Assembly (NCBI GenBank): GCA_024349245.1
Contig: JALDNG010002230.1
Span: 1 to 64,000 of the forward strand
DNA length: 64,000 nt
DNA from: Neodontobutis hainanensis
Taxonomy: Eukaryota > Chordata > Actinopteri > Gobiiformes > Odontobutidae
Direction of reading: 5' to 3'
Shown: piece by piece, positions 10,725-30,129 of the stretch
Layout: each line of letters starts with the position of its first letter
Numbering within the stretch: the first letter of the stretch is position 1
Made by a program: the position numbers and the translations under genes
Notes under the pieces: generated by a model
Seen by the model: the letters and a program-made list of their open reading frames with translations, nothing else
Told to the model about the DNA's origin: nothing
Database searches by the model: none

Positions 10725-11452
10725 AAAAAATCCTCAATTTCTTGAACACACAAATCCACCTTTTCTCACATCCAAGTTACTAAAAATACAGTACCTTGTT
10801 AAATTGAACACAGCCCAACTCTTATTTAAAGCATTCCACAACCTATTACCAGCTAACATAGAAAAGTTATTCACAGAGAGAGAGTGGTTGTACAGTTTCA
10901 GGAGCTATGGGAACTTTTCAATACCAATGATTAGAACCACCAGGAGGAGTTTGTGTGTCTGTATGTGGTGTTAAACTATGGAATAGTCTGGGGCTCAAAC
11001 ATAAAACTTTGTCAAAGTATTCACCAGTTTAAAGCACTCAATAAAGAGAAGGTGTTGTCACAGTGCAAGGAGGGTGGGGCCTAATTGCTGGGTGATGTAT
11101 TCATAAGCTGTGTTATTTTGACTAGTAGGTATTCTAATTACCATTGTTGGTATTACTATAATTGTTACCTGTGGTAAAATATGGTGTGTATTTAATATTG
11201 TGTGTTTTTTTTCCCCATGTGTATATACATATATAATTGGGTTATGATAACATTAACAATTAGGTAGCAGCTGCCTTTGTTTTTCTTTTTGTGCAACAGA
11301 ACAGGTGGGTCTAAATAAGTCTGACTTCTTCCCACTCTGTTTGGAGCAATTGATTCATTTATGCTGTTAATGTAAGGTGAATTTACTTTGTTGCATAGAT
11401 CAAATGTTCTTTATTTCCTTTGTCACCACTGCTCAAAATAAATAAATTAAAC
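10725..11452 (+). mobile_element. Rex1/Babar-like LINE 3' end
   Basis: Coding remnants with LLKIQYLVKLNTAQLLFK, HNLLPANIEKLF and, after a break, VKLWNSLGL match the C-terminal end of Rex1/Babar-type ORF2. They are followed by an untranslated stretch ending in an AAATAAATAAAT-type tail. The 5' part, including reverse transcriptase, is missing, as usual for truncated LINE copies. Confidence 0.65.
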
Positions 11453-11453
11453 A

Positions 11454-11496
11454 TAATACTGTCAGGGTCTGACAATGTAATACTGTCAGGGTCTGA
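11454..11496 (+). repeat. Short tandem duplication (19-bp unit, two copies)
   Basis: TAATACTGTCAGGGTCTGA occurs at 11454-11472 and again at 11478-11496, with CAATG between them. It directly follows the LINE tail. Confidence 0.85.
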
Positions 11497-11499
11497 GAA

Positions 11500-12562
11500 A
11501 ACAGAGCATTTTTCCATGGAATAACAGCAGCATTTACTCCAATGTTTTATGTTAATGTTGAATTAAACCTCGTTGTTTTGAAATATGAGACCTCAAACAT
11601 GAAATACTGGAAAATCTCCACCATTGATGGAGTTATAGCTCTATAGCACACCCATATTTGAGTTTACTTGGTCCATAACATCAACCACTCCGTACAAAGT
11701 CAGGTGGACATGCCCTAATTTTGTTCTTTTTTTTTATTACGCTTGTATTGCATTGAGCACTGTAAGAGGACTTGGGCTGTTATGAGAGATGCTTTAAAAT
11801 GTATTCTTGTTTAGATAACTACAGCTAATACTGTACAATTAGAGTGACAAGAAACATGGAATAAAACTTACTAGCTGTAAATTATTGTGAATCCAGGGGA
11901 AAACAAACTATAAAATACAAAACTACTCAGAACTCTAACAACAACAAAAGCAGTATAATGTAGACTACAAAGTCTGACATAAGTAAACTAACTGTTCAAA
12001 ATAGGCTACATTTGCATCAGATCATTGCATCAGACTGATAATGTTGAAGATGTAATATCTTTAGAAAGAATATCACCGACTGCTAACATGCCGATGAACT
12101 ACTGACAACTAACTGCACCAAAAATAATTCTACTTCACTAAAATATTGCAAAACTGACAAGACCTCAATAAACTACTGATAAATGCACTAAATCCAGAGA
12201 AAGATCCTCCGTAACCCACCTGACAAAGTTCTGAAGGAGACCAGTCGATCACCAAAACCAGAAGTAACTCTGAGACACTCCTCCGAAAGTTTAAAGCTGC
12301 ACATGCAGTGCAAGTTCTTCTTCTGTGATCTAGTGAGCAACGGCGCTGTTGCCCACTGCTGGAGCCGGCCGGAGCTACAGCTGACTCCCTCACTTTACTT
12401 TTAATATTCATATTATTTTTCTTAATATGAATGAACATTTTGTGGCCAGCATTTAAGCTGTAGGCTACCTGATTTTTTTTCCTTTTACTTGGGGAAAATG
12501 GTTTAAACACAAAATAGTATATTGTAAAAGTCCAGTTGCGTATTAGGACCATTTTGGTACTA
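11500..12562. other. Non-coding spacer DNA, nothing recognised
   Basis: AT-rich. One 140-codon open frame exists on the minus strand (12552-12130), but it has no family motif and no splice or start context that I can support. Confidence 0.5.
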
Positions 12563-12563
12563 A

Positions 12564-12760
12564 GGGGGCACAGTGGCTATGTGAGTGATCGTCCCATAAC
12601 TGGAAGGTTTGCGGTTTGAATCCCACTCTCCCCGCAGTTCATACTGTTGTTGAAAGACACTTAATGTTCCTTGCTCCCAGTGGTGTTCCAGCTGTAACAC
12701 TGGTGAATTGAAGCTTAATGTAAGTCGCCTTGGATAATAGCATCAGCTAAATGAATAGAT
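12564..12760 (+). mobile_element. tRNA-derived SINE with L2-type tail
   Basis: The tRNA-related head contains a degenerate A box and a B-box-like GGTTTGAATCCCAC. A body that includes ACACTTAATGTTCCTTGC and GGTGTTCCAGCTGTAACACT follows. The tail, GTCGCCTTGGATAATAGCATC, resembles the conserved 3' end of L2 LINEs. It is diverged, so it is an older copy than 35629-35833. Confidence 0.75.
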
Positions 12761-12839
12761 GATTGCTTGACAATTTATTGTGTTCAATTGTGTTGACTCT
12801 TTTCAAATAGTGACAACAGAAACTACCCAAATGACCCTT

Positions 12840-13745
12840 ATAAAAATTTTAAATATCACAGATTTTCCTCCAGTATTTTCTGCATTCATCTTGCCATCAG
12901 TTTTTACCAAGATTCCTGTAGCTCACACATCCCCAAAACATCAACCATCCACCTCCATGTTTCACAGTTGAAATGGTGAACCTTTCATCATAGGCCTTGT
13001 TGTCTCCTCTCCAAATGTAACAATCATGGCCATGGTAACAATGTGGCCAAAACGTACAATTTTGGTCTTATCACTTCAAATGAGTTTTGAGGCTCGTCTC
13101 TGTGCTGTTTGGCATATTGTAAGTGGGATGCTATGTGGCATTTGCGTAGTAATGGGTTTCTTCTGGTGACTCGGCCATGCAGCTAATTTTTCTTCAAGTG
13201 CCTCCTTATTGTGCATCTTGAACCGAAGAGAGCACACCTAACTCCTCTCTTCACTAGGTTACACTGGTTCCCGGTTGACGCCGCATCAAGTTCAAAGCTA
13301 TGCTCTTGGCCTACAAGACCATCTCTGGTTCTGGACCCTCATATCTTCACTCGCTAATAAAGACCTAGGTTCCTACAAGATCCCTGAGCTCAGCAAATGA
13401 ACAACGTCTGGTTCCAAAATGGAAAAAAATCACTCTCACATACTTTCTCTGGATCTGTTCCACAATCCTTTCTTATCCTTAGCTTTGTATACTGTGCTAG
13501 GTTTTAACTGACTAGTTTTTTTGTGCACCTAGTGTTGTTAAAATTGCTTCCATTGTTTTCCTCACTTGTAAGTCGTTTTGGGTAAAAGCATTTGCTAAAT
13601 GACTAAATTTAATGTAAATGTTGAAACAGCCACACCACTTTTTTTGTATTTCAGCTGATCTTATTTGTGGGTTTTTAATTGCAGTTTTCCTTGCAGTTGT
13701 GGCTAAAAATTATGTTGGTCTACCTGACCTTTTCATTTTCCAGTT
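12840..13745 (-). mobile_element. Tc1/mariner relic interrupted by an L2 fragment
   Basis: Minus-strand Tc1-like transposase remnants (a different subfamily from the arm copies) occur before and after an inserted LINE piece. Matching sequence resumes right after the insertion with TTGAAACAGCCACACCAC. No open frame survives. I recognise the family by overall pattern, so the exact ends are uncertain. Confidence 0.6.
13223..13620 (+). mobile_element. L2/CR1-like LINE 3' fragment nested in the Tc1 relic
   Basis: Closely similar to the C-terminal coding end and tail of the element at 36625-37600 (AACTCCTCTCTTCACTAGGT, then the AAGTCGTTTTGGGTAAAAGC tail). It is flanked by a TTGAA duplication (13218-13222 and 13621-13625). 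The reading frame is broken. Confidence 0.8.
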
Positions 13746-13749
13746 CTTA

Positions 13750-14420
13750 AAGGGACCACAGGTAACTTTTTAAGATCAAATACTGTTTTTATTTGTACAT
13801 ATATGAGCCGCCTATAATGAGATGAGAGGACTGAGACCTTCACTGTTCAAAATTGTTGTCTCTATGAGCTTGTAGGATCATTTCATTGTGAAGAATTCGG
13901 GCCAGTTTTGCTGGGAAATCAACCTGGATATGACGTAGTGCCGCCATGAAAGCGAACGAGATACGCAAATGTTTGTATCAAGATGGATTCTGCAAGCAAC
14001 AAATAACAACTGGCCTTCAGCACAGCCCAGACACCAACACTGACTCCTCAAAAAAAAAGGCCCACAGAGGAAAACAGGAGTTTGACTGACCAATGACGGG
14101 GAAGAGTGAACTTAGGCCGAATGCTTTGAGTATAAACAGACCCTGGTCATTACAGACCATATAAATATATTATGGTGTTTTGATTTCAGTTGTCTAATGC
14201 AATAAAACACTTTTGTGCTTGTCAAACAGGGATGCTAAGCAGCTAACATGAACAATTCAAAATATTTGTCGGAAATACTGAGAAATCTGAGTGAAATATC
14301 ACATTGACTTCAGAGGTTTCTGAGCCTGATACATTTGCTGTCTTGGCTTTTCAAATTATTTTTTCAAATTTCTTTACAAAGCAGCTAATGCTAACTCCAA
14401 AGGAAGGATCCTGGCATTTT
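13750..14420. other. Repeat-like DNA at the right end of the spacer
   Basis: Sequence around 13920-14090 (MDSASNKQQ-like reading on the plus strand, followed by a lysine-rich stretch) has the feel of a first exon from a fish DNA transposon, but I cannot assign the family. No supported gene. Confidence 0.35.
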
Positions 14421-14421
14421 T

Positions 14422-15633
14422 ACACTCTCAATCACTCACACTCTCTTACTCACTCACTCACTCACTCACACTAACTCACACTCTCTTACACTCTTAAACT
14501 CTCACTCACACTCACTCTCTTACACACTCACTCTCTTACACACTCACTCTCTTACTCACACTCTCACTCACACTCTCTTACACACTCACCCACTCACAAT
14601 AAGTTACACTATCAATCACTCATACTCTCTTACACTCTCACTCACTCACACTCTCTTAGACTCTTAAACTCTCACTCACACTCTTACACTCTCACTCACA
14701 CTCTTACACTCTCACTCACACTCTCTTACACACTGACTCACACTCTTCCACTTTCACTCACACTCTCTTACACCCTCACCCACTCACAATAACTTACACT
14801 ATCAATCACTCATACTCTCTTACACTCTCACTCACTCACACTAACTCACACTCTCTTACACTCTTAAACTCTCACTCACACTCACTCTCTTACACACTCA
14901 CTCTCTACACACTCACTCTCTTACTCACACTCTCTTACACACTCACCCACTCACAATAAGTTACACTATCAATCACTCATACTCTCTTACACTCTCACTC
15001 ACTCACACTAACTCACACTCTCTTACACTCTTAAACTCTCACACTCACTCTCTTACACACTCACTCACTCACACTCTCTTACACACTCACTCACACTCTT
15101 CCACTCTCACTCACACTCTCTTACACACTCACCCACTCACAATAACTTACACTATCAATCACTCATACTCTCTTACACTCTCACTCACTCACACTAACTC
15201 ACACTCTCTTACACTCTTAAACTCTCACTCACACTCACTCTCTTACACACTCACTCTCTTACTCACTCACACTCTCTTACACACTCACTAACACTCTTAC
15301 ACACTCACTCACACTCTTACTTACTCACACTCTCTTACACACTCACTAACACTCTTACACACTCACTAACACTCTTACTTACTCACACTCTCTTACACAC
15401 TCACTAACACTCTTACACACTCACTCACACTCTTACTTACTCACACTCTCTTACACACTCACCAACATTTTCTTACACACTCACTCACTCAGTTTCTTAC
15501 ACACTCACTCACACTCTCTTACACTTTTACTTATGCTCACTCTCACTCACTCACGCTCACTCTCTTACATACTCACCCATTCACACTCTCTCACTCACTC
15601 TCACTCACTTACACTCTCTTATACACTCACTCA

Positions 15634-15667
<34 letters not shown>

Positions 15668-15785
15668 CTCACTCACCCACACTCTCTTACATGCTCACTC
15701 GCTCACTCACTCACACTCTACACGCCGCCCACTCACACTCTCTTACACACTCGCTCACACACTCACTCAATACTCTCTTACACAT
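14422..15785 (-). repeat. Satellite array, mirror copy
   Basis: Same GTGAGT/GTAAGAG words read on the minus strand, with a CA/TG microsatellite core near 15638-15662. It is shorter than the matching part of the left array, so units have been gained or lost since duplication. Confidence 0.9.
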
Positions 15786-15794
15786 ATTTCTGTT

Positions 15795-16421
15795 AGGTGA
15801 GACTATACAAAGTCAAAGATGCCAAGAAATAAAAATTCTTGGCCGAAACTGAAAATGAGGAAACGAAGGCCGAAAACCGAAACACCGAAAGAAATTATGC
15901 CAATTATTAGTACCATTGCATTTATGGCTATGACTGTGTACTAACTTAACTAAAATCATGGCATTGCAATTACATAAATTTATATTAAAGATTCAAAAAC
16001 AACAATGCGCAATATAAAAAAATATTAAAATAAAATGTTTAATTTGATCCCACTCAAGTGTACATTAAATAATTATGTACAGGCTTACTGGCCTGCAGAA
16101 AGGTTTTAAAATGACTTTCATAAAAACAAGTCAAGGTCAAGTGCATTTTAAAAAAGCTTTTAGTGTCTACTAGAAAAGCAATATATATAAAAAAATAAAA
16201 AACAATAAACTTCTCCAGTAGGCAAGAGGGTTATCACTTTAAGGGATGGGGACTTCAGACAGATAACCATCTAGCTGTTGAGTGATTGAGCTTGTCATCT
16301 GCCGGACATTTGAGAAAGAGTTTAGAGTTTATTTAAATAGTGCCAGTGCATAAATAAAATCTATCAAATAAAAAAAAAATATCTAGCAGAAATATGAGAA
16401 TCAGATATATACAGTCACATA
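15795..16421. other. Non-coding stretch between satellite and Tc1 (mirror)
   Basis: Mirror of 6765-7385. No gene seen. Confidence 0.5.
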
Positions 16422-16423
16422 TA

Positions 16424-17599
16424 CACTCACCTAAAGGATTATTAGGAACAATTTCAATTTCTCATTAATGCAATTAGTGTCTTAAGGGGTGTGGTCCTGG
16501 TCAAGACAATCTCCTGAACTCCAAACTCAAAGTCAGAACGGGAAAATAAGGTGATTTAAGCGTGGCATGGTTGTTGGTGACCGAGCGGGCCGGTCTGAGT
16601 GTTTCACAATCTGCTCAGTTACTGGGATTTTCACGTGCAACCATTTCTAGGGTTTACAAAGAATGGTGTGAAAAGGGAAAAACATCCAGTGTGCGACAGT
16701 CCTGTGGGCAAAATGCCTTGTTGATTCTAGAGGTCAGAAGAGAATAGGCAGAGTGATTGAAGCTGATAGAAGTGCAACTTTGACTGAAATAACTACTCGT
16801 TACAACCGAGGTATACAGCAAAGCATTTGTAAAGCCACAACACGCACAACCCTGAGGCGGATGGGCTACAACAGCAGAAGACCCCACCAGGTACCACTCA
16901 TCTCCACTACAAATAGAAAAAGGGACTACAAATTTGCACAAGCTCACCAAAATTGGACAGTCGAAGACTGGAAACATGTTGCCTGGTCTGATGAGTCTCG
17001 ATTTCTGTTGAGACATTCAGATGGTAGAGTCAGAATTTGTCGCAAACTGAATGAGAACATGGATCCATCATGTCTTGTTACCACTGTACAGGCTGCTGGT
17101 GGGGGTGGTGTAATGGTGTGGGGGATGTTTTCTTGGCACACTTTAGACCCCTTAGTTGCAATTGAGCATCGGTTTAATGCCACTGCCTACCTTAGCGTTG
17201 TTTCTGACCATGTCCATCCCTTTATGACCACCATGAACCCATCCTCTGATGGCTACTTCCAGCAGAATAATGCACCATGTCACAAAGCATTTCAAATTGA
17301 TTTTTGAAAATGACAATGAGTTCAGTGAAATAAAATGGCCCCACAGTCACCAGATCTCAACCCAATAGAGCCTCTTTGGGATGTGGTGGAACGGGAACTT
17401 CGTGCCCTGGATGTGCATCCCACAAATCTCCATCAACTGCAAGATGCTATCCATCAATATGGGCCAACATTTCTAAAGAATGCTTTCAGCACCTTGTTGA
17501 ATCAATGCCACGTAGAATTAAGGCAGTTCTGAAGGCGAATGGGGGTCAAACACAATATTAGTATTAGTATTATGTTCCTAATAATCCTTTAGGATAGTG
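16424..17599 (+). mobile_element. Tc1/mariner-family DNA transposon (right-arm copy)
   Basis: Flanking TA duplications at 16422-16423 and 17600-17601, inverted ends with CCTAAAGGATTATTAGGAAC, 1176 bases. It sits at the mirror position of the left-arm copy, so it was duplicated with the arm. Confidence 0.93.
16562..17532 (+). pseudogene. Tc1-like transposase, inactivated (right copy)
   Basis: Pieces read from 16562 (helix-turn-helix, FSRATISRVYKEW), 16753 (first catalytic Asp in WSDESRF; QQNNAPCH with Asn at the second catalytic position) and 17335 (SPDLNPIEPLWDVVER with the third catalytic Glu). Breaks occur before 16753, in a T run at about 17300 (five T here, six in the other arm) and in a C run at about 17338 (four here, five in the other arm). 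The shared Asp-to-Asn change predates duplication; the run-length differences came later or are assembly errors. Confidence 0.85.
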
Positions 17600-17601
17600 T
17601 A

Positions 17602-18727
17602 TACTGTGTTTATAGAACGGATTAACCTATTATTATTATTATTATTATTATTTATTTATTTTTTTTTTTGAGGCACTCTCTTCAGAATTTCACTGAACAT
17701 ATCAGACAATGAGGTCTCTAGTGCAGAGAGACAAGTCTTTTTTTCTGCGCTCTGACCTCCTTCTGCGTTGGACGCTGCTGGGTCTCCACGCGGGTTCTCC
17801 GCCTCCATCGCGGCCAGGATCATTTCTACTGCAAGCTGCTTTATTTCCACATCAAATTAGACATGGTCTTTATAACGCAGATCAAGTTAAGTTGCGATTA
17901 AGTGCAGAGGATCCGAATAGAGCTCAGAGATCTCAGTGAAACTGTCAGGACATCACTGTGCTGACAGACTCTAAGAGTGTTCTTTTTATTGTTTTCCCTC
18001 CGTGGTCCGTCTTAACCTCTTTGCTTAGAAGCTTTAGTGCTGCGATTAAAGGAATAACGTTACAGCTACATATGCATCAGAGAAGCTGATCTCTTAAGTT
18101 TACTGCTCAAAGGGGGCAAGAAGAGAGAGAATGTTCTCTATTAAGACCCACTGGTGTGAAGTGAATGTCGCAGGGAGCTCATGGTTTGCGCTATATGCAG
18201 CCAAGACTCGCTTTGAAAGAGGCTTTGCAACACGTAAAAGTGCTGTTCCACCCCGTCCATGTTGTTTCAGACAGGCATGTGCAGGTCATAAAATTATTGT
18301 AGAATTAGTGTAGTGAGATGGGCTTTTTATGGGTTTTGAGAGAGGAAATGACATTGATGTTAACGAAGGTCTGTCTGAGCCAACAAAACTATCTTCATCT
18401 GTGTCTGAAGATGAACGGTGGTCTTACAGGTGTCAAATTTTGGGGTGAACTAACCCTTTATTATTGTAGATGTGTATGTGTGTATTTCAGATGTGTATGT
18501 GTGTGTGTGTGTGTGTGTGTTCAGGTGGCAAATGTTGGAAAAGTCATCTACCACTGAAATCAATGGAATTATTATTATTATTATTTTTTTTTTAAATAAA
18601 TAAAAATTATTTTGACAACATTTGTCCCCAACACGTTATGAGGGTTAATGGCTAGTGACTACTTCAGCTATTATTACATCAGGTAACTACCATCTAACCA
18701 GATAACAACAAATTGACAAGCACTTAC
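17602..18727. repeat. MITE-like and low-complexity mosaic (mirror)
   Basis: Reverse-oriented counterpart of 4465-5586, including AAT repeats (17630-17650), a GT microsatellite (18490-18521) and the GGGTGAACTAACCCTTT signature at about 18443. Small differences include GAGACCCAGC here against GAGAACCAGC in the left arm. Confidence 0.4.
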
Positions 18728-18833
18728 TGGGTAGAATGGCTCTTCAAATGACGGACGAAACTGGAGGTTGTCGTCTGGCTGTCTGTGATTTTAATGTTGC
18801 ATGTCTTGCAACGCGCTGTTCGCCTTTTGCCAT
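18728..18833 (-). pseudogene. BED-finger exon copy, frameshifted
   Basis: Mirror of 4355-4458. Two extra bases in the CAGCGCGTTGC stretch shift the frame before the second half of the zinc finger. Donor and start are conserved. Confidence 0.55.
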
Positions 18834-19199
18834 CTTGGGAATAATTGTTGAAGCCGAAAGCAATGACCCTCGGTACCCCTGACATGTTGATGTGATATCT
18901 GATCCAAGTGGGTGTGGTGTGCCTAAGGTACGAGAGGGCATGACTGATGATAGCGTCGTAATGCAGTCATGGCAACACTATTCTCAGCCTGCGCCAGGTG
19001 GATCAACTTTATTTTTAAAATAATTTATATTTGTCAATTCAAACTGAAAACTTGATGTAATTAACACTCAAGTCATTCAAGTCATCGTGTCTCAAGTCCC
19101 GAGTCTTTAACTTCCAAGTCCGTGTCAAGTCTGAAGTATTTTGTTTTTGTAAATTTAAGTCCCAAGTCATAAAAATAGCGACTCGTGTTGACTCGAGTC

Positions 19200-19545
19200 C
19201 AAGTCACCAAGTCTCAAGTCCTCCTGTCTGCCCCGCTGTCTCAAGGGAGGCGAGGGCCTTTATTGCCGCTATGCGTGTGTTATTCTTCTGTGTTATAGCC
19301 ACTGATGTAGATCTTTTACTTCTGAATCCATTTTGACTTTCATTATTCAGTTTACATTTTTCAACAAAGTTTTCTAATTGAGTAATAAATATTTTTTCTA
19401 GGATTTTTGAAAATTGACGAAGCAGTGACATTGGTCTGTAATTGGTCAAATTATGTTTATTTCTATTTCGAATAGTTTTAGAATAACTCTTGTCATTTTC
19501 ATTTAATTTCCAATTTGCATTCACACCAGACACAAATGAAGCATC
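19200..19545 (-). pseudogene. Rex1/Babar-like reverse transcriptase fragment (mirror)
   Basis: Minus-strand open stretch with NLTNYRPMSLLRQFSKILEK and NGFRSKRSTSVAIT. Slightly longer in frame than the left-arm counterpart, which carries a small deletion near 3770-3800. Confidence 0.6.
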
Positions 19546-19569
19546 AAATGTGAGTTAACTGTCCAGAGC

Positions 19570-20120
19570 AATAGGGAGTGTTGAAAATTGGGGAAGAAGC
19601 GTGGGCAGTCAGATCGGAATGGGTGGAGCAAAGTGTCGTGTGTGTTGTGTAATAAAAGAGTAACAGTGAGAATAAAAGGAAAGATGTACAGGACAGTAGT
19701 GAGACCAGCAATGTTTTATGGTTTGCAGACAGTTGCACTGAGGAAAAACAGGAGGAAGAGCAAGAGATAGCAGAGCTGAAGATGTTGAGGTTCTCTTTGT
19801 GAGTGACGAGGCTGGATAGAATCAGTAATGGGTCCATCAAATAGAACGGCTCATGTGAGGCCAGGTTGAAATGGTTTGGACATGTTCAGAGGAGGGACAG
19901 TGACTATACTGGTAAAAGGATGCAAAGGTTAGAGCTGCCAGGCAGGAGGCTGAGAAGAAGACTAAAGAGGAGCTTTATGGATGTGGTGAAAGAGGACATG
20001 AAGGTAGTTGGTCTGAGGGAAGACGAGGCAGATGATTTGCTGTGGCGACCCCTGAAGCAACAGCCGAAAGAAAGAGTTTTTGAGGAGAGTCTTTCAGAGT
20101 TGTTTACCATGTTTTAAATG
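19570..20120 (+). pseudogene. LINE reverse transcriptase C-terminal tail (mirror)
   Basis: Plus-strand copy of 3075-3640, lying 230 bases upstream of exon 1 of the exonuclease in the same orientation. It contains the WFGHVQRRDSDYTG and GRRLRRRLKRSF stretches. It could have supplied upstream sequence to the gene, but nothing indicates it is translated with it. Confidence 0.7.
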
Positions 20121-20348
20121 CATACATTTTACCCGAATCTTTTCCCCAAGACTGAAATATTTATACATTATCTTCCTAGGAGAGTTCATGGATACCATGG
20201 GTTTTTCTAATTAAGCAAAAATGTATGTTTTGATTATTGATCTGAGAGAGAAATGATGTACTGTACGGTTCAGTTTTTACCAAAAAACTGCATCCTCCAT
20301 TTTTAATCATATATGTCAGTGTGATCAGCAGTAGTTTGATGTTCACAG

Positions 20349-27985
<7,637 letters not shown>

Positions 27986-28149
27986 ACTGGACCTGATACT
28001 GAACTAAAGAAGACCGGAGACTGGACTGAACAGGACCTGATACTGGACTAAAGACCGCAGGGGCAGCTAATTGTTTTATTTAATTCTGTAAAAACAGTAT
28101 AAGTACTAGTTCTTGAAAGATGAAAGTAATGTAGATTTTGTGAAAATTA

Positions 28150-28155
28150 AATAAA
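28150..28155 (+). terminator. Polyadenylation signal AATAAA
   Basis: Canonical AATAAA 165 bases after the exonuclease stop codon, followed by GT/T-rich sequence. Confidence 0.7.
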
Positions 28156-28159
28156 ATTG

Positions 28160-28870
28160 TAAACAACCTTTTTACTAAATAAGTTTAGTTTGAGTATTCT
28201 TTTATTTTTTATTTTTATTATAATGTTTTTTTTTTTTTTTTTTATAAAAGCTTTGACTTCACCTGGATTTTGAATAGTCGGATTTAAGCATTTTAAAAAT
28301 ATTTCTTTTTGTTTTAAGTTGTTTTCAGTTTACATTTACATGTTCTTTTCCATCAACTTAAGTAACCAGTAATTTGGTCAACATAAGTTGACTACCTCCC
28401 TAATTAATGAGGCCACCCGAGGATCTGTGTTCATCAACTTCCTGTGCTCCAGACTCCAGCTCATGGTGGTCTTTGGCTGGCATTTGGTTTCACGCAAGAA
28501 CATCTTAAATTATTATTAGTGCTGGGTAAGTTCTGCAGATAAGAAAAGATGTGTCTCAGACAGAAAAATGGAGAAAGGTACAATGGGAAAAATGGGAAAA
28601 TGGACATTTTCTTTTAAATCTTTCTCACATAGCGAAGTTGATAAAATCAAAGTTATTTGTAACCACTGCACCACATACTCAACGGAGTATTTCGAGTCTG
28701 GAGTATCACTTAAGTCTAACTAAACACCTGATCAGAGCCTAACTCCACCTAATATTTGAAAAAGGCTGTAAAAGTAGGCAGAGACGGGGACAAACCGAGC
28801 TCTGAGGGTGTGCACCTGAGACCGGCAGTGACGAATTGATTGGCAGCAGCTGTCGGACTCACAAAGATGG
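28160..28870. other. Intergenic DNA after the exonuclease gene
   Basis: Includes a 21-base T run near 28227. No gene recognised. Confidence 0.55.
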
Positions 28871-28875
28871 AGACT

Positions 28876-30125
28876 TCGTAGTGGAGGACTTTTCTGTGCA
28901 CACAGGGCTAGAGCCTTATCAATTTGTGCCTCTGGATGAAACCACGTTATCAACCACTCCCGAAGTTAAATAGCAAAGTCTTGCAGCGCAAGAGCGAACA
29001 GGGCTGGTGATATAACGTTAGTATTGTCTAATTTAGGGTAATGCTCAGCAAATTCTAACAAAGTTTAAGAAATTGCAAACCTTATGCATTTAGTTTGATT
29101 TTGGTATAACTTAGTGTTAATAATTACACACAAAACAGAGATTTCAATTCTCCTCTACAATTGTTAAAAACTGTTGTCTCAACAGGTGCATCTGTGCATC
29201 TGCTCACTGGTCCTGGGACAGAATGTGTTATAGAGAGATACTCAAGGTTTAGCGATGAAATAAGACCAGTGTCAATTCCAGTTTATTAATTTAATAAGTA
29301 ATATGCACAAAAGACACAACCATCACCAAATAAAACACATTTCTCACAGGTGACAGGGTAAGTAACAGCCCATCCAGGCTTTGAGGCAGTAGCTTTAAAC
29401 CCCTGTTACAGGCTCTATCACTTGTATTGTAGTGTTAATCTTATCTTCAGCTATTTGGTGAGATGCATTTAAACAGGTTAGTTCCAGGAAAATCGAGATC
29501 ACTGTTTTTAAAAATAAGTAAATTTAATATTTTACCCTCCACTTACACACACTGTACATGTGCACCACCTCTTGGTTATAGACACTTGTCTGCTGCAGTG
29601 GCTCAGTGGTAGAGCGGTAGTCCCATGACTGGAAGCTTGCTCCCCACAGCTCATACTGTTGTTGTGTCCTTGGGCAAGACACTTAATCCACCTTGCCAGT
29701 CGCTTTGTACAAAAGTGTCTGCTAAATGTAAATGATCAGGTGGTGCTGGGGATAACTGGGACAGCATGTATGGGTCATACCTTCTTGTGCTGTCCTTACA
29801 GTGGACTCCACCACTGGATTTTTAAATATATTTGGTAAATAAAAATAATAAAACATTAAAATATAAAGAAGCATTTATAACTGGAGTTACACACAAAACA
29901 ATTGTTTAAAAACATGCATTATAAAATCAGCTCAAAACGAACATGTATCAACATAAACATTTACAAATGAATGTCTAAATGACACTCTTTTCTCAAACAA
30001 ATCTTTCCATAATTCTTTGGGGATTGTTCTTACAGAAAGCATTTCCATTATTTTATGTTAATATTTTATATATACACATTTAATTTAAATAAAAAATGTC
30101 ATAGTAAATTCTCATACATCATTTA
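28876..30125 (+). repeat. ~1.1 kb direct repeat, copy B with SINE insertion
   Basis: Second copy of 24876-25975. Relative to copy A it has a SINE (29592-29734) inserted after CTTGTCTGCTGCAGTG and an additional ~90-base segment near 29435-29530. Confidence 0.85.
29592..29734 (+). mobile_element. tRNA-derived SINE, shortened
   Basis: Head GTGGCTCAGTGGTAGAGCGG (A box), body GTTGTGTCCTTGGGCAAGAC and a tail GTCTGCTAAATGTAAATG. The B-box segment is partly deleted. The empty site is visible in copy A at about 25575-25590. Confidence 0.8.
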
Positions 30126-30129
30126 TAAA

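Noticed and set aside
12130..12552. 140-codon minus-strand open frame as a gene
   Set aside because: No domain, no conservation clue and it overlaps ordinary AT-rich spacer.
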